A DNA stretch of 64,000 bases, from NCBI RefSeq assembly GCF_001205715.1, contig NZ_AQQZ01000002.1, positions 243,501-307,500 of the forward strand, given 5' to 3'. The notes beneath the pieces are model-generated. The model saw only the letters and a program-made list of their open reading frames with translations. It was not told where the DNA came from and made no database searches. How positions within the stretch are numbered: position 1 is the first letter of the stretch; each line of letters begins with the position of its first letter. Position numbers and translations under genes: made by a program. Below, in pieces: positions 34,113-43,727 of this stretch. The DNA comes from Pseudaestuariivita atlantica. GTDB lineage: Bacteria; Pseudomonadota; Alphaproteobacteria; Rhodobacterales; Rhodobacteraceae.

Positions 34113-35069
34113 TCAGCTTAGCACAACCCAGACGTAGGTCAGATAGATCGCCGTCAACCCCGCGCCCCAGATGCGGGTGACGGGCTGGCCGAAGAACACG
34201 AAGGGGACCAGCATGACCGAGGCCGCCAGCATCACCCACAGGTCGAAGGTCAGGAAGGCGCGGTCGACCGGGATCGCCCCGATTAGCGAGGCGACCCCGA
34301 TGATGGCCAGCAGGTTGAACATGTTGGACCCGATCACGCTGCCCAGCGCCACGTCCGCCTGCCGCCGCAACGCCGCCATCACCGTGGTTGCCAGTTCCGG
34401 CAGCGAGGTGCCCAATGCGACCAGCGTCAGGCCGATGGCCGTGTCGCTGATGCCAAAGGTGCGTGCGATGATGCTGGCATTGTCCACCAGCAGGTCCGCG
34501 CCCAGCGGCAGGCCGACAAGGCCCGCGACAAGGTACATTGCGATCTTCAGGCCCGGCATCGACGGGTCGGCGCCGTCCAGGTCGTCGTTGTCGCCATTGC
34601 CGTTCTTCCGCGCCCGGCGGTGCCGCCGCGCCGCGCGCAACGCCGACCCGATATAAAGCGCAAGCCCGCCGAGCAGGATCAGGCCCGACCACCACGCGAA
34701 CACGCCCGCGAATGCCAGCGCGATGAACAGCACGGTGGCCGCCATCATCTGGAGATAGCTTTTGCGCGCGTCCGTGTCCGCCGTGTGAAGTGCCGCGAAC
34801 ATGGCCGGCAGGCCCAGCACCAGCAGGGCGTTGGCGGTGTTCGATCCCACCACGTTGCCCATGGCGATCCCCGGCGCATTGCCGATCACCGCGTTGATCG
34901 CGATCAGAAGCTCGGGCGCCGAGGTGCCGAAGGCCACCACCGTCAGGCTGACGATCAGCGCCGGGATGCCCAGCCGCAGGCTGAGGTTCACCGCCCCCTT
35001 CACCAGCGCGTCACCGGCCAGGACAAGCACTCCAAGGCCCAGTCCGGCCAGCAGCCAGGGAACGATCAT
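34113..35069 (-). CDS. calcium/sodium antiporter of the CaCA family
   Basis: Encodes 318 residues. Two inverted alpha repeats are clear: VAFGTSAPELLIAIN with GNVVGSNTANALLVLG, and VALGTSLPELATTVM with GSVIGSNMFNLLAIIG, each with the ion-binding Glu and Asn/Ser. About ten membrane helices, split by a charged cytosolic loop (RRHRRARKNGNGDNDD). YrbG-like proteins exchange Na+ for Ca2+. The start codon overlaps the stop of the small zinc-ribbon gene (ATGA). Confidence 0.9.
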   Translation of the reverse strand: MIVPWLLAGLGLGVLVLAGDALVKGAVNLSLRLGIPALIVSLTVVAFGTSAPELLIAINAVIGNAPGIAMGNVVGSNTANALLVLGLPAMFAALHTADTDARKSYLQMMAATVLFIALAFAGVFAWWSGLILLGGLALYIGSALRAARRHRRARKNGNGDNDDLDGADPSMPGLKIAMYLVAGLVGLPLGADLLVDNASIIARTFGISDTAIGLTLVALGTSLPELATTVMAALRRQADVALGSVIGSNMFNLLAIIGVASLIGAIPVDRAFLTFDLWVMLAASVMLVPFVFFGQPVTRIWGAGLTAIYLTYVWVVLS

Positions 35070-35236
35070 CCCTTGCCCGCCTTGCCGCAGGGACAGGTCC
35101 CGCGCCCGATCCGGTACCGGCCGCATTTCGGGCACTTGGCCGAGGCAAGCCGCTTCTGCCCCGGAACCTTCAGCTTGCCGAACATCGCCAGCACGGCCAT
35201 GCCGACCAGGAACAGGGTGACGATCTTGAAGATCAT
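35066..35236 (-). CDS. 56-residue membrane protein with C-terminal zinc ribbon
   Basis: Encodes 56 residues: one N-terminal membrane helix (MIFKIVTLFLVGMAVLAMF), a short basic linker, and a knuckle CPKCGRYRIGRGTCPCG with four cysteines able to hold zinc. It starts 4 bases after the S49 peptidase stop and its own stop overlaps the antiporter start, so it is firmly embedded in an operon and almost certainly translated. The function is unknown; the partner may be the peptidase or the antiporter. Confidence 0.78.
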   Translation of the reverse strand: MIFKIVTLFLVGMAVLAMFGKLKVPGQKRLASAKCPKCGRYRIGRGTCPCGKAGKG

Positions 35237-35240
35237 GGTG

Positions 35241-36038
35241 TCACAGGCCGAACCGCGCGTAGGCCGCGCGTTCGTCAATGGCGTGGCTCACATCGGCGAC
35301 CAGCGATGCGCCGAACCGGGCCAGCAACCCGCGCCGCTGGCCATACAGGCGGAAGGTCACGTCGTCGCCGAACCGCGCGCGCATCTCGGTCTCGACATGG
35401 CCGATCCCGTCGATCAGGCCCAGTTCCAGCGCGGTCGCGCCGGTCCAGAACTCGCCCGTGAACAGGCGCGGATCGTCGGCCAGCCGGTCGCCCCGGCGCG
35501 ATTTCACGTGGTCGATGAAGGTGGTGTGCAACTGCTCCATCAGCCCTTTCAGGCGGGCCACGTCGTCGGGGTTTTCCGGCTTGAACGGGTCCAGCTGCGA
35601 TTTCGAGCGGCCCGAGGTGTAGACCCGCCGTTCGATCCCGTGGCGTTCGATGAAGTCATGCGCCCCGAACGAGGCGGAAATCACGCCGATCGATCCCACG
35701 ATCGATCCGGCATCGCCGAAAATCTCGTCCGCCGCGCAGGCCAGCCAGTATCCGCCGGAGGCGGCCACGTCCTCGACGAAGGCGATCACCGGCACCTCGT
35801 GCTTGTCGGCCAGTTGCCGGATGCGCGAGGCGATGAGCGAGGATTGCACCGGGCTGCCGCCGGGCGAGTTGATCTCGAGCGCGACGGCTTTCGGCTTGCC
35901 GCGTTTGAATGCCTTGTCGAGGCTGGCGGCAACCGCACGCTCGCTCAGCGCCCCGCGGGAGCCTGCGGCAATCGTGCCCTGCAACCGCACGATGGACACG
36001 ACCGGCGGGGATTTCACGAACGGGATAAATCGCTTCAT
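35241..36038 (-). CDS. S49 family signal-peptide-peptidase-like serine protease (SppA/SohB)
   Basis: Encodes 265 residues from the ATG at 36038. It is the short, one-domain form. The nucleophile serine is in DVAASGGYWLACAADEIF and the general-base lysine in SGRSKSQLDPFKPEN, matching the Ser-Lys dyad of SppA. INSPGGSPVQSS is the preceding conserved block. There is no obvious membrane anchor in the N-terminus (KRFIPFVKSPPVVSIVRLQG), so it may be cytoplasmic or peripherally bound. It degrades cleaved signal peptides or membrane protein fragments. Confidence 0.88.
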   Translation of the reverse strand: MKRFIPFVKSPPVVSIVRLQGTIAAGSRGALSERAVAASLDKAFKRGKPKAVALEINSPGGSPVQSSLIASRIRQLADKHEVPVIAFVEDVAASGGYWLACAADEIFGDAGSIVGSIGVISASFGAHDFIERHGIERRVYTSGRSKSQLDPFKPENPDDVARLKGLMEQLHTTFIDHVKSRRGDRLADDPRLFTGEFWTGATALELGLIDGIGHVETEMRARFGDDVTFRLYGQRRGLLARFGASLVADVSHAIDERAAYARFGL

Positions 36039-36136
36039 GGGGGGCGATGTAGAGGGCAGGACCCCGCCAAACAAGGCAGGCGCCCCGGTTTATTGCCGAC
36101 CGCTGCGCAACTGCCCGTTTTTGAGACCGCGCGCAA

Positions 36137-36898
36137 TCAGTCGCGGATGCGCCAGCCGGTGCGGAAGATCCAGTAGACAACCGCGATGCAGAGCGTCGTG
36201 AACCCCGCGATGGCGACAAGGCTGATCCCCACCGGCACGTCCGACAGGCCATAGAACGACCAGCGGAAGCCCGAAACCAAGTAGACCACCGGGTTGAACA
36301 TCGAAATCGTCTGCCAGACCGGCGGCAGCATCGAGATCGAATAGAACGACCCGCCAAGGAAGACGAGCGGCGTCACGATCAAGAGTGGGATCAGTTGCAA
36401 CTGCTCGAAATTCTTCGCCCAGATGCCGATGATGAACCCGAACAGCGAAAAGGAGGTGCAGGTCAGGACAAGGAACGCGATCATCGCCAGCGGGTGCTGG
36501 ATTTGCAGCTCCACGAAGAAGGCCGCGGTGAAAAGGATCACGACACCGATGAACAGCGCCTTGGTCGCCGCCGCGCCCGCATAGCCCACCACGATTTCAA
36601 GGAAGTTCACCGGTGCGGTCAGCACTTCATAGATCGTGCCGGTGAATTTCGGGAAGAAGATGGCGAAGGACGCGTTGGAAATGGCCTGTGTCATCACGCT
36701 CAGCATGATGAGGCCCGGCACGATGAACGCGCCGTAACTGACGCCGTCCACCTCCTGGATGCGCGACCCGATGGCGGTGCCGAAGACGACGAAATAAAGC
36801 GATGTCGACAGCACCGGGGAGATGAAGGACTGCGCCAGCGTGCGGAAGAACCGCATCATCTCTTTCACGTAAATGGCGCGGATGGCGTGCAGGTTCAT
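36137..36898 (-). CDS. ABC-2 type exporter permease
   Basis: Encodes 253 residues with six membrane helices and the ABC-2 signature near the start ([30 protein letters not shown] split over motif). It is similar to YadH. It pairs with the ATPase gene upstream, overlapping by 4 bases. Substrates of this pair are unknown; in E. coli the YadG/YadH pair is uncharacterised too. Confidence 0.9.
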   Translation of the reverse strand: MNLHAIRAIYVKEMMRFFRTLAQSFISPVLSTSLYFVVFGTAIGSRIQEVDGVSYGAFIVPGLIMLSVMTQAISNASFAIFFPKFTGTIYEVLTAPVNFLEIVVGYAGAAATKALFIGVVILFTAAFFVELQIQHPLAMIAFLVLTCTSFSLFGFIIGIWAKNFEQLQLIPLLIVTPLVFLGGSFYSISMLPPVWQTISMFNPVVYLVSGFRWSFYGLSDVPVGISLVAIAGFTTLCIAVVYWIFRTGWRIRD

Positions 36899-37824
36899 GC
36901 CGCGTCCTCCTTCACGAGACCGACGAAGATGTCTTCGAGGCTCGATTGCGTGGTGCTGAGGTCCTTCAGCGCGATGCCCGCCTCGGAAAGGCTGGCCAGC
37001 AGCCGGGTGATCCCCGTCCGCTCGCCCGTCGTGTCATAGGTATAGACCAGCGCGCTGCCGTCCTCGACCAGCCGCAGGTTGTCGCGGGCAACGCTTTCCG
37101 GCAGCGTGGAGAGGGGGGCCTGCAGCTCGATCCGCAACTCCTTCTGCGCCATGCGCCGCATCAGCGTGTCCTTCTCCTCGACCAGCAGGATCTCGCCCTT
37201 GCGGATCACCGCCACGCGGTCGGCGATGGCCTCGGCCTCCTCGATGTAATGGGTGGTCAGGATGATGGTGACGCCATCGGCCTTCAGGTCGGCCACGATG
37301 TTCCACATGTCGCGCCGCAAATCGACGTCGACGCCCGCCGTCGGCTCGTCAAGGAACAGGACGCGCGGCGCGTGGCTCAGCGCCTTGGCGATCAGCACCC
37401 GGCGCTTCATGCCGCCCGACAATTCCATCGTGCGGGCGTCCTTCTTGTCCCAGAGGCTCAGTTGCCGCAGCACCTTTTCAAGGTAGGCGTCGTCCCGACC
37501 CCGGCCATAGAGGCCCCGCGTCAGCGACACCGTGTTCCAGACCGTCTCGAACGGTTCCAGCGCGATCTCCTGCGGGACCAGCCCGATCAGCGACCGCGCC
37601 TTGCGGAACTCGGTGACGTTGTCGTACCCGCCCACACTCACCCGCCCCGACGTGGCGCGCGTGATCCCGCAGATGGTCGAAATCAGGGTCGTCTTGCCCG
37701 CGCCGTTCGGCCCCAGCAGGGCTAGGATCTCGCCCTCGCGGATCTGCAGGGTCACGCCTTTCAGCGCCTCGAACCCGCCGTCATAGACCTTGCGCAGGTC
37801 GGTCACGTCAACGATTGCCGTCAT
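36895..37824 (-). CDS. ABC-2 exporter ATP-binding protein
   Basis: Encodes 309 residues from the ATG at 37824. Walker [13 protein letters not shown], the signature [17 protein letters not shown], Walker [13 protein letters not shown] and switch histidine in [11 protein letters not shown] are intact. A C-terminal extension of about 80 residues matches drug/polysaccharide exporter ATPases of the CcmA/YadG type. Works with the permease encoded immediately downstream. Confidence 0.93.
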   Translation of the reverse strand: MTAIVDVTDLRKVYDGGFEALKGVTLQIREGEILALLGPNGAGKTTLISTICGITRATSGRVSVGGYDNVTEFRKARSLIGLVPQEIALEPFETVWNTVSLTRGLYGRGRDDAYLEKVLRQLSLWDKKDARTMELSGGMKRRVLIAKALSHAPRVLFLDEPTAGVDVDLRRDMWNIVADLKADGVTIILTTHYIEEAEAIADRVAVIRKGEILLVEEKDTLMRRMAQKELRIELQAPLSTLPESVARDNLRLVEDGSALVYTYDTTGERTGITRLLASLSEAGIALKDLSTTQSSLEDIFVGLVKEDAA

Positions 37825-37964
37825 GTCGTCTTCTTTCCTTCGGGACCTGTCAGGTAACGCGGTGTGCCTGTGGGGAAAAGCAACGTCTCTGCACACCTGC
37901 CATGCGTTTTTCCGCACAGACGGTCGCGAGGCGCGGCTGCAAGGGCGCGATGAGCAGGTCGCCT

Positions 37965-38017
37965 TTAACCGGTTCTTCACTGTTAATCAGTGCTTTACCG
38001 GTAACCCGTGGGTTACC
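37965..38017 (-). terminator. hairpins after hemE
   Basis: Downstream of the hemE stop, an 8-bp inverted repeat GGTAACCC and GGGTTACC (38000-38017) and a 5-bp stem CACTG and CAGTG near 37980-37994 flank each other. There is no clear T run on the minus strand, so a role in hemE 3' end formation is only possible. Confidence 0.3.
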
Positions 38018-38029
38018 CCGGTCTCCGGG

Positions 38030-39058
38030 TTACCCGCCCCGCACCGCCTCGATCATGCGGGTGACGTTGTCGGGATCGGCGTCCGGCGTGATCCCGTGGC
38101 CGAGGTTGAAGATATGCGGTCCGCCCGAGAATGCCTTGACGATGGCGCGGGTCTCGTCGACCAGCGCCTGCCCGCCCGTGACCATGTGTGTTGATGCCAG
38201 GTTGCCCTGCACGCAACCATCCTTCTGCACCTCTTTCGCCGCCCATTCCGCCGACACCGAGTTGTCGAGAGCCACGCAATCGACGCCGGTCGCGGCGTGG
38301 AACCCCACGTATCCCTCGCCCGCCTCGCGCGGGAAGCCGATCACCGGGATGCCGGGATGCCGTTCCTTGATCGCGGCGGTGATCCGGCGGCAGGGCTCCA
38401 CCGCGTATTTCCGGAAATCCTCGCCCTTCAGCGACCCCGCCCAGCTGTCGAATATCTTCACGACCTCCGCGCCCGCCTCGATCTGTTTCGACAGGTAGTG
38501 GATCGTGCCTTCGGTCAACCGGTCGAGGATGCCTTCGAACACCGCGCGGTTCCCGTCCTTCAGCGCATGCGCCGGCCCCTGGTCCTTGGTGCCCTTCCCG
38601 GCGATCATGTAGGTGGCCACGGTCCAAGGCGCTCCGGCAAAGCCGATCAGCGTCGTCTCGGACGGCAATTCGCGGCTCAGGATGCGCACGGTTTCATAGA
38701 TGGGGGACAGCGTCTCGTCGATCTCGTCCACCGGCTTCAGCTGCGCCAGTTCGTCTTCGGACGTGATCGTCGACAGGCGCGGGCCTTCGCCGGTGACGAA
38801 CCACAGGTCCGCCCCCAGCGCCTGTGGCAAGAGCAGGATGTCGGCGAACAGGATCGCCGCGTCGAACCCGTAGCGGCGGATCGGCTGCAACGTGACCTCG
38901 GCGGCCAGTTCGGGATTGTAGCACAGCGACAGGAAATCCCCGGCCTGCGCCCGCGTGGCGCGGTATTCGGGCAGGTAGCGCCCCGCCTGCCGCATCATCC
39001 AGATCGGCGGGACGTCCTGTACCTCTCCCGCCAGCGCTTTCAGTATCGTCTTGGTCAT
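38030..39058 (-). CDS. hemE: uroporphyrinogen decarboxylase
   Basis: Encodes 342 residues. Family signatures are [20 protein letters not shown] near the start and [15 protein letters not shown] in the middle, with the catalytic aspartate in the [12 protein letters not shown] block and the late [13 protein letters not shown]. It converts uroporphyrinogen III to coproporphyrinogen III in heme and bacteriochlorophyll synthesis. Divergent from hemC, 78 bases apart, so the two tetrapyrrole genes share a regulatory region. Confidence 0.96.
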   Translation of the reverse strand: MTKTILKALAGEVQDVPPIWMMRQAGRYLPEYRATRAQAGDFLSLCYNPELAAEVTLQPIRRYGFDAAILFADILLLPQALGADLWFVTGEGPRLSTITSEDELAQLKPVDEIDETLSPIYETVRILSRELPSETTLIGFAGAPWTVATYMIAGKGTKDQGPAHALKDGNRAVFEGILDRLTEGTIHYLSKQIEAGAEVVKIFDSWAGSLKGEDFRKYAVEPCRRITAAIKERHPGIPVIGFPREAGEGYVGFHAATGVDCVALDNSVSAEWAAKEVQKDGCVQGNLASTHMVTGGQALVDETRAIVKAFSGGPHIFNLGHGITPDADPDNVTRMIEAVRGG

Positions 39059-39136
39059 GCTCGGAATCCTGTTGGTCGGGGCACAGCTTGCACTCCCGAC
39101 TTGTCAAGTCAACCTGACACCTTTACCCCTTCCGCC

Positions 39137-40084
39137 ATGACCTCGCCTTCCCCCTCCGCCCCGCTCAAGATCGGCACCCGCGGCTCGCCCCTCGCGCTCG
39201 CGCAGGCGCACGAGACGCGAGAGCGTCTCGCTGCCGCCCACGGCCTGCCCGACGACGCCTTCGAAATCGTCGTGATCAAGACGACCGGCGACCGCGTGCT
39301 GGACCGTCCGCTGAAGGAGATCGGCGGCAAGGGCCTTTTCACCAAGGAGATCGAGGAGGCGATGCTGCGCGGCGATATCCACATCGCCGTGCACTCGATG
39401 AAGGACATGCCAGTCGAACAGCCCGCGGGCCTGCTTCTGGATTGCTACCTGCCGCGCGAGGACCCGCGCGACGCCTTCGTCAGCTTTGCCCATGGCGCGC
39501 TGGCGGACCTGCCGCCCGATGCCGTCCTCGGCACCTCCTCGCTGCGCCGCCGTGCGCAGCTTCTGCACCGCCGCCCCGGCCAGCCCATCGTGGAGTTTCG
39601 CGGCAACGTGCAGACCCGCATGAAGAAGCTGCAGGACAACGTCGCCGCCTGCACCTTCCTCGCCACCGCCGGGCTCAACCGGCTGGGCATGATGGACAAG
39701 ATCCCCGCCACCCCGATCGACACCGACGACATGCTGCCCGCCGTGGCGCAGGGGGCCATCGGGATCGAGCGGCGCGCGGATGACGACGCCACCGCCACCC
39801 TGCTGCAGGCCATCCACGACACCCCCACCGGCCAGCGCCTCGCCGCCGAACGCGCCTTCCTCGCGGCACTTGACGGCTCCTGCGAAACGCCCATCGCGGG
39901 GCTCGCCACGCTTGACGGCGACACGCTCACCCTGCGCGGCGAAATCCTGCGCACCGACGGCTCGGAATGTCTTGCCGGCGCGCGCACCGGCCCCATCGCC
40001 GACGGCGCGGATATGGGCCGCGCTCTCGCCTCTGAGCTTCTGTCACAAGCCAGCGACGATTTCTTCGACTGGAAATCTGCCTGA
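39137..40084 (+). CDS. hemC: hydroxymethylbilane synthase (porphobilinogen deaminase)
   Basis: Encodes 315 residues from the ATG at 39137. Recognised by IGTRGSPLALAQA, KTTGDRVLDRPLKEIGGKGLFTKE-type block, HSMKDMPVEQP, FRGNVQTRMKKL, and the cysteine that holds the dipyrromethane cofactor in LDGSCETPIAG. It joins four porphobilinogen units into hydroxymethylbilane, one step upstream of HemE action. No ribosome site stands out. Confidence 0.96.
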   Translation: MTSPSPSAPLKIGTRGSPLALAQAHETRERLAAAHGLPDDAFEIVVIKTTGDRVLDRPLKEIGGKGLFTKEIEEAMLRGDIHIAVHSMKDMPVEQPAGLLLDCYLPREDPRDAFVSFAHGALADLPPDAVLGTSSLRRRAQLLHRRPGQPIVEFRGNVQTRMKKLQDNVAACTFLATAGLNRLGMMDKIPATPIDTDDMLPAVAQGAIGIERRADDDATATLLQAIHDTPTGQRLAAERAFLAALDGSCETPIAGLATLDGDTLTLRGEILRTDGSECLAGARTGPIADGADMGRALASELLSQASDDFFDWKSA

Positions 40085-40086
40085 GA

Positions 40087-40110
40087 GCTTCTTCTCTTTG
40101 CAAATATGTC
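40087..40110. repeat. 24-bp element, copy B (inverted relative to 17801)
   Basis: Exact reverse complement of 17801-17824. It starts 2 bases after the hemC stop, between the convergent hemC and oxidase genes, and is followed by a GC-rich hairpin (CCGGGGC, 2 bases, GCCCCGG around 40117-40132). Confidence 0.85.
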
Positions 40111-40141
40111 GGGGTCCGGGGCAGCGCCCCGGTCCGCCGGT

Positions 40142-41542
40142 TCAGCCGGGCAGGACCTTGCCGGGGTTCATGATGCCCTTGGGGTCCAGCGCCGCCTTGA
40201 TGCTTCGCATCATCGCCAGCGCCACCGGGTCCTTCCGCCGCGCCATCGAGTTCAGCTTGGACAGGCCCACGCCGTGTTCTGCCGAGAACGAGCCGCCCAA
40301 CTCCAGCGCCACGTCCTCCACCGCCTCCACCACCGCGTCGTAAAGCGCTTTGTCGTCGCGCGAGATATAGGCGGTGTAATGCACGTTGCCGTCGCCCAGG
40401 TGCGCGATGGCGAGTTCCGATCCGTCGGGGTCGACCTTGGCCAGCCGCGTCTTCATCCGGTCGAGGAAGACCGCCACCTGCTCCAGCGGCAGGGCCACGT
40501 CGTTGTTGACGAAGGGCTTGGTGGCGAAGGTGATCTCGGCCGCGTCCTCGCGCCGGTCCCACATCTCGGCCCGCTGCGCCTCGTTCTGCGCGACCACGGC
40601 GTCCAGCACCGCACCGGTTTCCAGCCCTTCGGCCAGAAGCGCCTCCAGCCGGGCGACGACCGGCACCGTGCCGTCCGGGCCGGGTTGCGCGTCGCGTGCG
40701 GCGGTCGCGCCGAGTTCCACGAGCAGGTTCACGTCGTAGTCGGTGTCGAAGGGCGGGCGTTTGCCCGTCAGGCGGACGTGCCGCTCCATGTAGGCGCGGG
40801 GCATGTATTCGAAAGCCTCGACCGCGCCGCCGGTTTCGACCTGCAACCGGTTCAGGAGCGCCAGCGCGTCGTCGAGCGCGGGCACGGCGACCATCGCGGT
40901 GGCATAGGCCGCCGGTTGCGGGACCAGTTTCAGCACCGCCGCCGTGACGACGCCCAGCGTGCCCTCGGCCCCCACGATCAGGTTGCGGAGGTTGTAGCCC
41001 GAGTTGTCCTTGCGCAGTTCCGACATCAGATCCATCACCTCGCCCGTGGGCGTGACGACTTCGAGGCCGAGGCACAGGTCGCGCATGTTGCCGTATTTCA
41101 GCACGTTCGACCCGCCCGCATTGGTGCCCAGAAGGCCGCCGATCATGGCCGATCCGCGCGCGCCCAGCGTGAGGGGGAACATCAGCCCGTGTTCGGCGGC
41201 GGCGTCGTGCAGCGCCGACAGGATCACGCCCGCGCCGACGATGGCGATGCGGGCGTCGGGCTTGATCGCGGTGATGGTGTTCAGGCGGTCGACGGACAGC
41301 ACCACCGCGCCCTCGGCCTTGCCCGCACCGGTCAGCCCGGTATTGCCCGACATCGGCACCACCGGCACGCCCGCCTCGGCGCAGGCGCGCACCACTGCCG
41401 CGACTTCGGCGGTGGAGCCGGGCCGCGCGACGCAAAGTGGCGTGGAGGTGTAGGTGCCCGGCCAGTCGCGGCCCCAAGGCGCGGCATCGTCGCCTGTCAG
41501 CACGTAGCGCGCACCGATGGCGTCCTTCAATGTCCCGATCAT
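40142..41542 (-). CDS. FAD-linked oxidase/dehydrogenase (GlcD/D-lactate or D-2-hydroxyacid dehydrogenase family)
   Basis: Encodes 466 residues from the ATG at 41542. The VAO-type FAD domain has VVPMSGNTGLTGAG and GGLLGTNAGGSNVLKYGN; the C-terminal FAD-oxidase domain has IAHLGDGNVHYTAYI (metal-binding H-x-G-D-G-N) and SAEHGVGLSK with the catalytic histidine. The closest known enzymes oxidise D-lactate, D-2-hydroxyglutarate or glycolate and pass electrons to the quinone pool or a flavoprotein. The substrate is not decided by sequence. No partner GlcE/GlcF genes adjoin it. Confidence 0.88.
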   Translation of the reverse strand: MIGTLKDAIGARYVLTGDDAAPWGRDWPGTYTSTPLCVARPGSTAEVAAVVRACAEAGVPVVPMSGNTGLTGAGKAEGAVVLSVDRLNTITAIKPDARIAIVGAGVILSALHDAAAEHGLMFPLTLGARGSAMIGGLLGTNAGGSNVLKYGNMRDLCLGLEVVTPTGEVMDLMSELRKDNSGYNLRNLIVGAEGTLGVVTAAVLKLVPQPAAYATAMVAVPALDDALALLNRLQVETGGAVEAFEYMPRAYMERHVRLTGKRPPFDTDYDVNLLVELGATAARDAQPGPDGTVPVVARLEALLAEGLETGAVLDAVVAQNEAQRAEMWDRREDAAEITFATKPFVNNDVALPLEQVAVFLDRMKTRLAKVDPDGSELAIAHLGDGNVHYTAYISRDDKALYDAVVEAVEDVALELGGSFSAEHGVGLSKLNSMARRKDPVALAMMRSIKAALDPKGIMNPGKVLPG

Positions 41543-41594
41543 GCCCGCATCCTCCCGGCGCGCAGTCTTGACCGACCGCCCGCCGGGGCGCAAG

Positions 41595-42401
41595 TCAGCG
41601 GGCGGGCACCGCGAAGGTCAGGGACGCCCAGAGTGTCTCCCACACGGGTGCCTTGTCGTCGGCGGGGTCGAGCGGGCGCAGGACCACCGCGTCGGCCAGG
41701 TAAGACTGCCCCGGTGCGACGGGCAGGATGGCGACGCCATCGGCATCGGTGCGGTGCAGGGTGACCACGACGGTGTCGTCGGCGAACTTGGTGAACAGCT
41801 CGACCTGCGCATCGCCGCGCGGCGCGCCCTGGTAGAGGACCTTGACAGGCATGCCGTCCGTCAGATCATCGGTATAGGGATTGGCGAGCGCCACGATCTC
41901 GGTCTCCATCCCGGCCTCGCCATCGGCGCCCGCGCCGTCGCCCACGGCGACGAGGGATTTGGCGTAGCGCACGTATTGTTCACGGAATTTTTCCGTGCTC
42001 AGGCCACGCGCCTTGTGGGCGCCTTCGGCGTCACCGAAATCCTTGTGGCGGGCGAATTTGAGGAATTTCTCGAACTTGGTGTAGGTCAGCGACAGGTCGC
42101 GGGTGACGTAGACCACGCTGACGAGGCCGGGCGTGTCGACCGTTTTCTGCAGCGCGGGCCGGTCGCCCATGCGGCCCTGCACCGGTGTCACGGTGCCGTT
42201 CTGCACCAGGTCGAACCGGCGAAAATCGCGCGGCAGGTAGGCATAGCTGGGGCCGTCCATCAGTTCACCGACATGGATATCGGCCATGACCTGCTCTCCG
42301 GGAGCGACCTGGTAGTCGCGGGGTTCGATCCACAATTCGTGCGCGCTGGCCGGTGCGGCGAGCAGCGCGACGGCGGCGAGGCGGGTCAACAGGGTGCGCA
42401 T
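41595..42401 (-). CDS. DUF4198 periplasmic protein
   Basis: Encodes 268 residues with a signal peptide (LTRLAAVALLAAPASAH). The mature N-terminus HELWIEPRDYQVAPGEQV is the hallmark of DUF4198, a carboxypeptidase-regulatory-like beta-sandwich family often found with nickel, cobalt or TonB transport genes. The mature protein starts with histidine, which in this family is suspected of binding metal. A second beta domain with GAPRGDAQVELFTKFADD follows. The function is unknown, and no metal transporter is adjacent. Confidence 0.82.
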   Translation of the reverse strand: MRTLLTRLAAVALLAAPASAHELWIEPRDYQVAPGEQVMADIHVGELMDGPSYAYLPRDFRRFDLVQNGTVTPVQGRMGDRPALQKTVDTPGLVSVVYVTRDLSLTYTKFEKFLKFARHKDFGDAEGAHKARGLSTEKFREQYVRYAKSLVAVGDGAGADGEAGMETEIVALANPYTDDLTDGMPVKVLYQGAPRGDAQVELFTKFADDTVVVTLHRTDADGVAILPVAPGQSYLADAVVLRPLDPADDKAPVWETLWASLTFAVPAR

Positions 42402-42458
42402 GGTTTCCTCCCTTGGCGTGGGCCCGAGATTAGGCTGCGGCGCGCGGAAGGGAAACGA

Positions 42459-42483
42459 AAAGCGCCCGGAAACCGGGCGCTTT
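42459..42483. terminator. bidirectional terminator after chrR
   Basis: A perfect 11-bp stem (AAAGCGCCCGG, 42459-42469, with CCGGGCGCTTT, 42473-42483) and a 3-base loop, with A and T runs on either side. It lies 28 bases beyond the chrR stop and should end leftward transcription of rpoE-chrR. Confidence 0.85.
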
Positions 42484-42510
42484 CACGAGGTCTTGAGCGG
42501 TTCTGCGCGC

Positions 42511-43170
42511 TCAGATCTGGAAGAAGGGCTGGGCGAGGCGCGGCAGCATGCCCGAGAACCTCAGCGGAGCATCCGTCGCGGCGAGGCAGATGCAATCCTC
42601 GCCCTCGTCGGCGACCGGCGTGTGGTCGACGCTTTCATCGGCCACTTCGAGGTCGCCGCGCGCGAACCGCCCGTCTTCGTCCCGGAAGGCGCCCTGCAAC
42701 ACCAGCGTCAGTTCGATCCCGCGGTGGCCGTGATCCGGCACGGCGGTGCCCGCGGGGATGTAGAGCAGGCGGGCCGAGGCGTCGCGGTCGGTCGACAGGA
42801 TCGCCTGTTTCACGCCGCCGCCCACCTTGCGCCATTTCACGTTGTCCAGCGACCCGCCCACGTAGGATGCAAGTGGCGCGGGCAGCACGTCATCGGCAAG
42901 GCGCGTGGGCGGAGCGTTCCGCGCGGCATCGGCCCGCGCGATCCGCGCCATCGTCTTGGCGAAGTCGGGCGTTTCGGTGTCCGATTCAACGGTGTCGAGG
43001 ATCGCGCCACCCACGGTATCGTAGGTTTCAAGTTCCGCGCGGCAGTGGTCGCACATCGAGATGTGGGTTGCCGCCACCAGCGAGAACGCCTCGGGCAGGG
43101 CGCCCGCGGAGTAGGCCATCAGGAGGGCCGGCGTCAGGTGGTGTTCTATCGTGGTCGTGTTGCGTGTCAT
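42511..43170 (-). CDS. chrR: ChrR-family zinc anti-sigma factor
   Basis: Encodes 219 residues. The N-terminal ZAS domain holds the zinc set His11, His36, Cys40, Cys43 (THISMCDHC). The C-terminal cupin has His147, His149, Glu153 (VPDHGHRGIE) and His183. The spacing is the same as the published ligands of Rhodobacter sphaeroides ChrR (His6, His31, Cys35, Cys38; His141, His143, Glu147, His177). ChrR binds and inhibits RpoE and is degraded when singlet oxygen is present. It follows rpoE after 8 bases. Confidence 0.95.
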   Translation of the reverse strand: MTRNTTTIEHHLTPALLMAYSAGALPEAFSLVAATHISMCDHCRAELETYDTVGGAILDTVESDTETPDFAKTMARIARADAARNAPPTRLADDVLPAPLASYVGGSLDNVKWRKVGGGVKQAILSTDRDASARLLYIPAGTAVPDHGHRGIELTLVLQGAFRDEDGRFARGDLEVADESVDHTPVADEGEDCICLAATDAPLRFSGMLPRLAQPFFQI

Positions 43171-43178
43171 CGTTCAAC

Positions 43179-43727
43179 TCAGGTCATCGCGTGGCGCAGA
43201 CGTTCCAGCGCCAGCCGTATGCGTGATTTTATCGTCCCCAAAGGTAGTCCGGTTTCGGCGGCAATCTCGCTATGCGACAATTCGCCGAAATAGGCTTTCT
43301 GGATCAGCTCACGCTGTTTTTCGGGCAGGGCGGCCATGGCGCGCCCCAATTTCAAGCTCTCCTGTTGGAGACCCACCACCTCGTCCGGTTCCGGTTCGGC
43401 TTCGGGGCCCCAGGCCAGTTCTTCGGGTTCTGGCCGTCTTTGTTTGCGCAGCATGTCGATGCGGCGGTTTCGCGCGATGGTGTAGACCCAGGTCGCGACC
43501 GAGGCCCGCGTGGGATCGAACTGGTGCGCCTTGTGCCACAGGGTCGCCATCACGTCCTGCGCGCATTCCTCTGCCATGGACGCGTCCGCGCCCGATTTCA
43601 TCAGGTAGGCTTTGACGCGGGGGGCAAAGTGGTCGAACAGCGCGCGGAACGCGGCTTCGTCCCGCGTGTCGCGCAGTTTCTGCACCAGTGCCACCCAGTC
43701 CGCGGCATCGCCTGTCGGGGGTGTCAT
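43179..43727 (-). CDS. rpoE: RpoE, group IV sigma factor of the singlet-oxygen response
   Basis: Encodes 182 residues from the ATG at 43727, which has GGAAAGG 6 bases upstream. Region 2 includes FDHFAPRVKAYLMKSGAD, EECAQDVMATLWHKAHQFDPTR-type helix and WVYTIARNRRIDMLRKQ; region 4 is LSHSEIAAETGLPLGTIKSRIR. The ChrR gene follows. An ATG at 43829 is in frame but falls right at the predicted transcription start and has the GGAGG only one base away, so it was rejected. The sigma factor drives photooxidative stress genes in Rhodobacter. Confidence 0.93.
   Translation of the reverse strand: MTPPTGDAADWVALVQKLRDTRDEAAFRALFDHFAPRVKAYLMKSGADASMAEECAQDVMATLWHKAHQFDPTRASVATWVYTIARNRRIDMLRKQRRPEPEELAWGPEAEPEPDEVVGLQQESLKLGRAMAALPEKQRELIQKAYFGELSHSEIAAETGLPLGTIKSRIRLALERLRHAMT

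Noticed and set aside
38297-39136. Long open frame upstream of and in frame with hemC
   Set aside because: It is antisense to hemE, which has a full set of family motifs; hemC starts at its conserved N-terminus at 39137.
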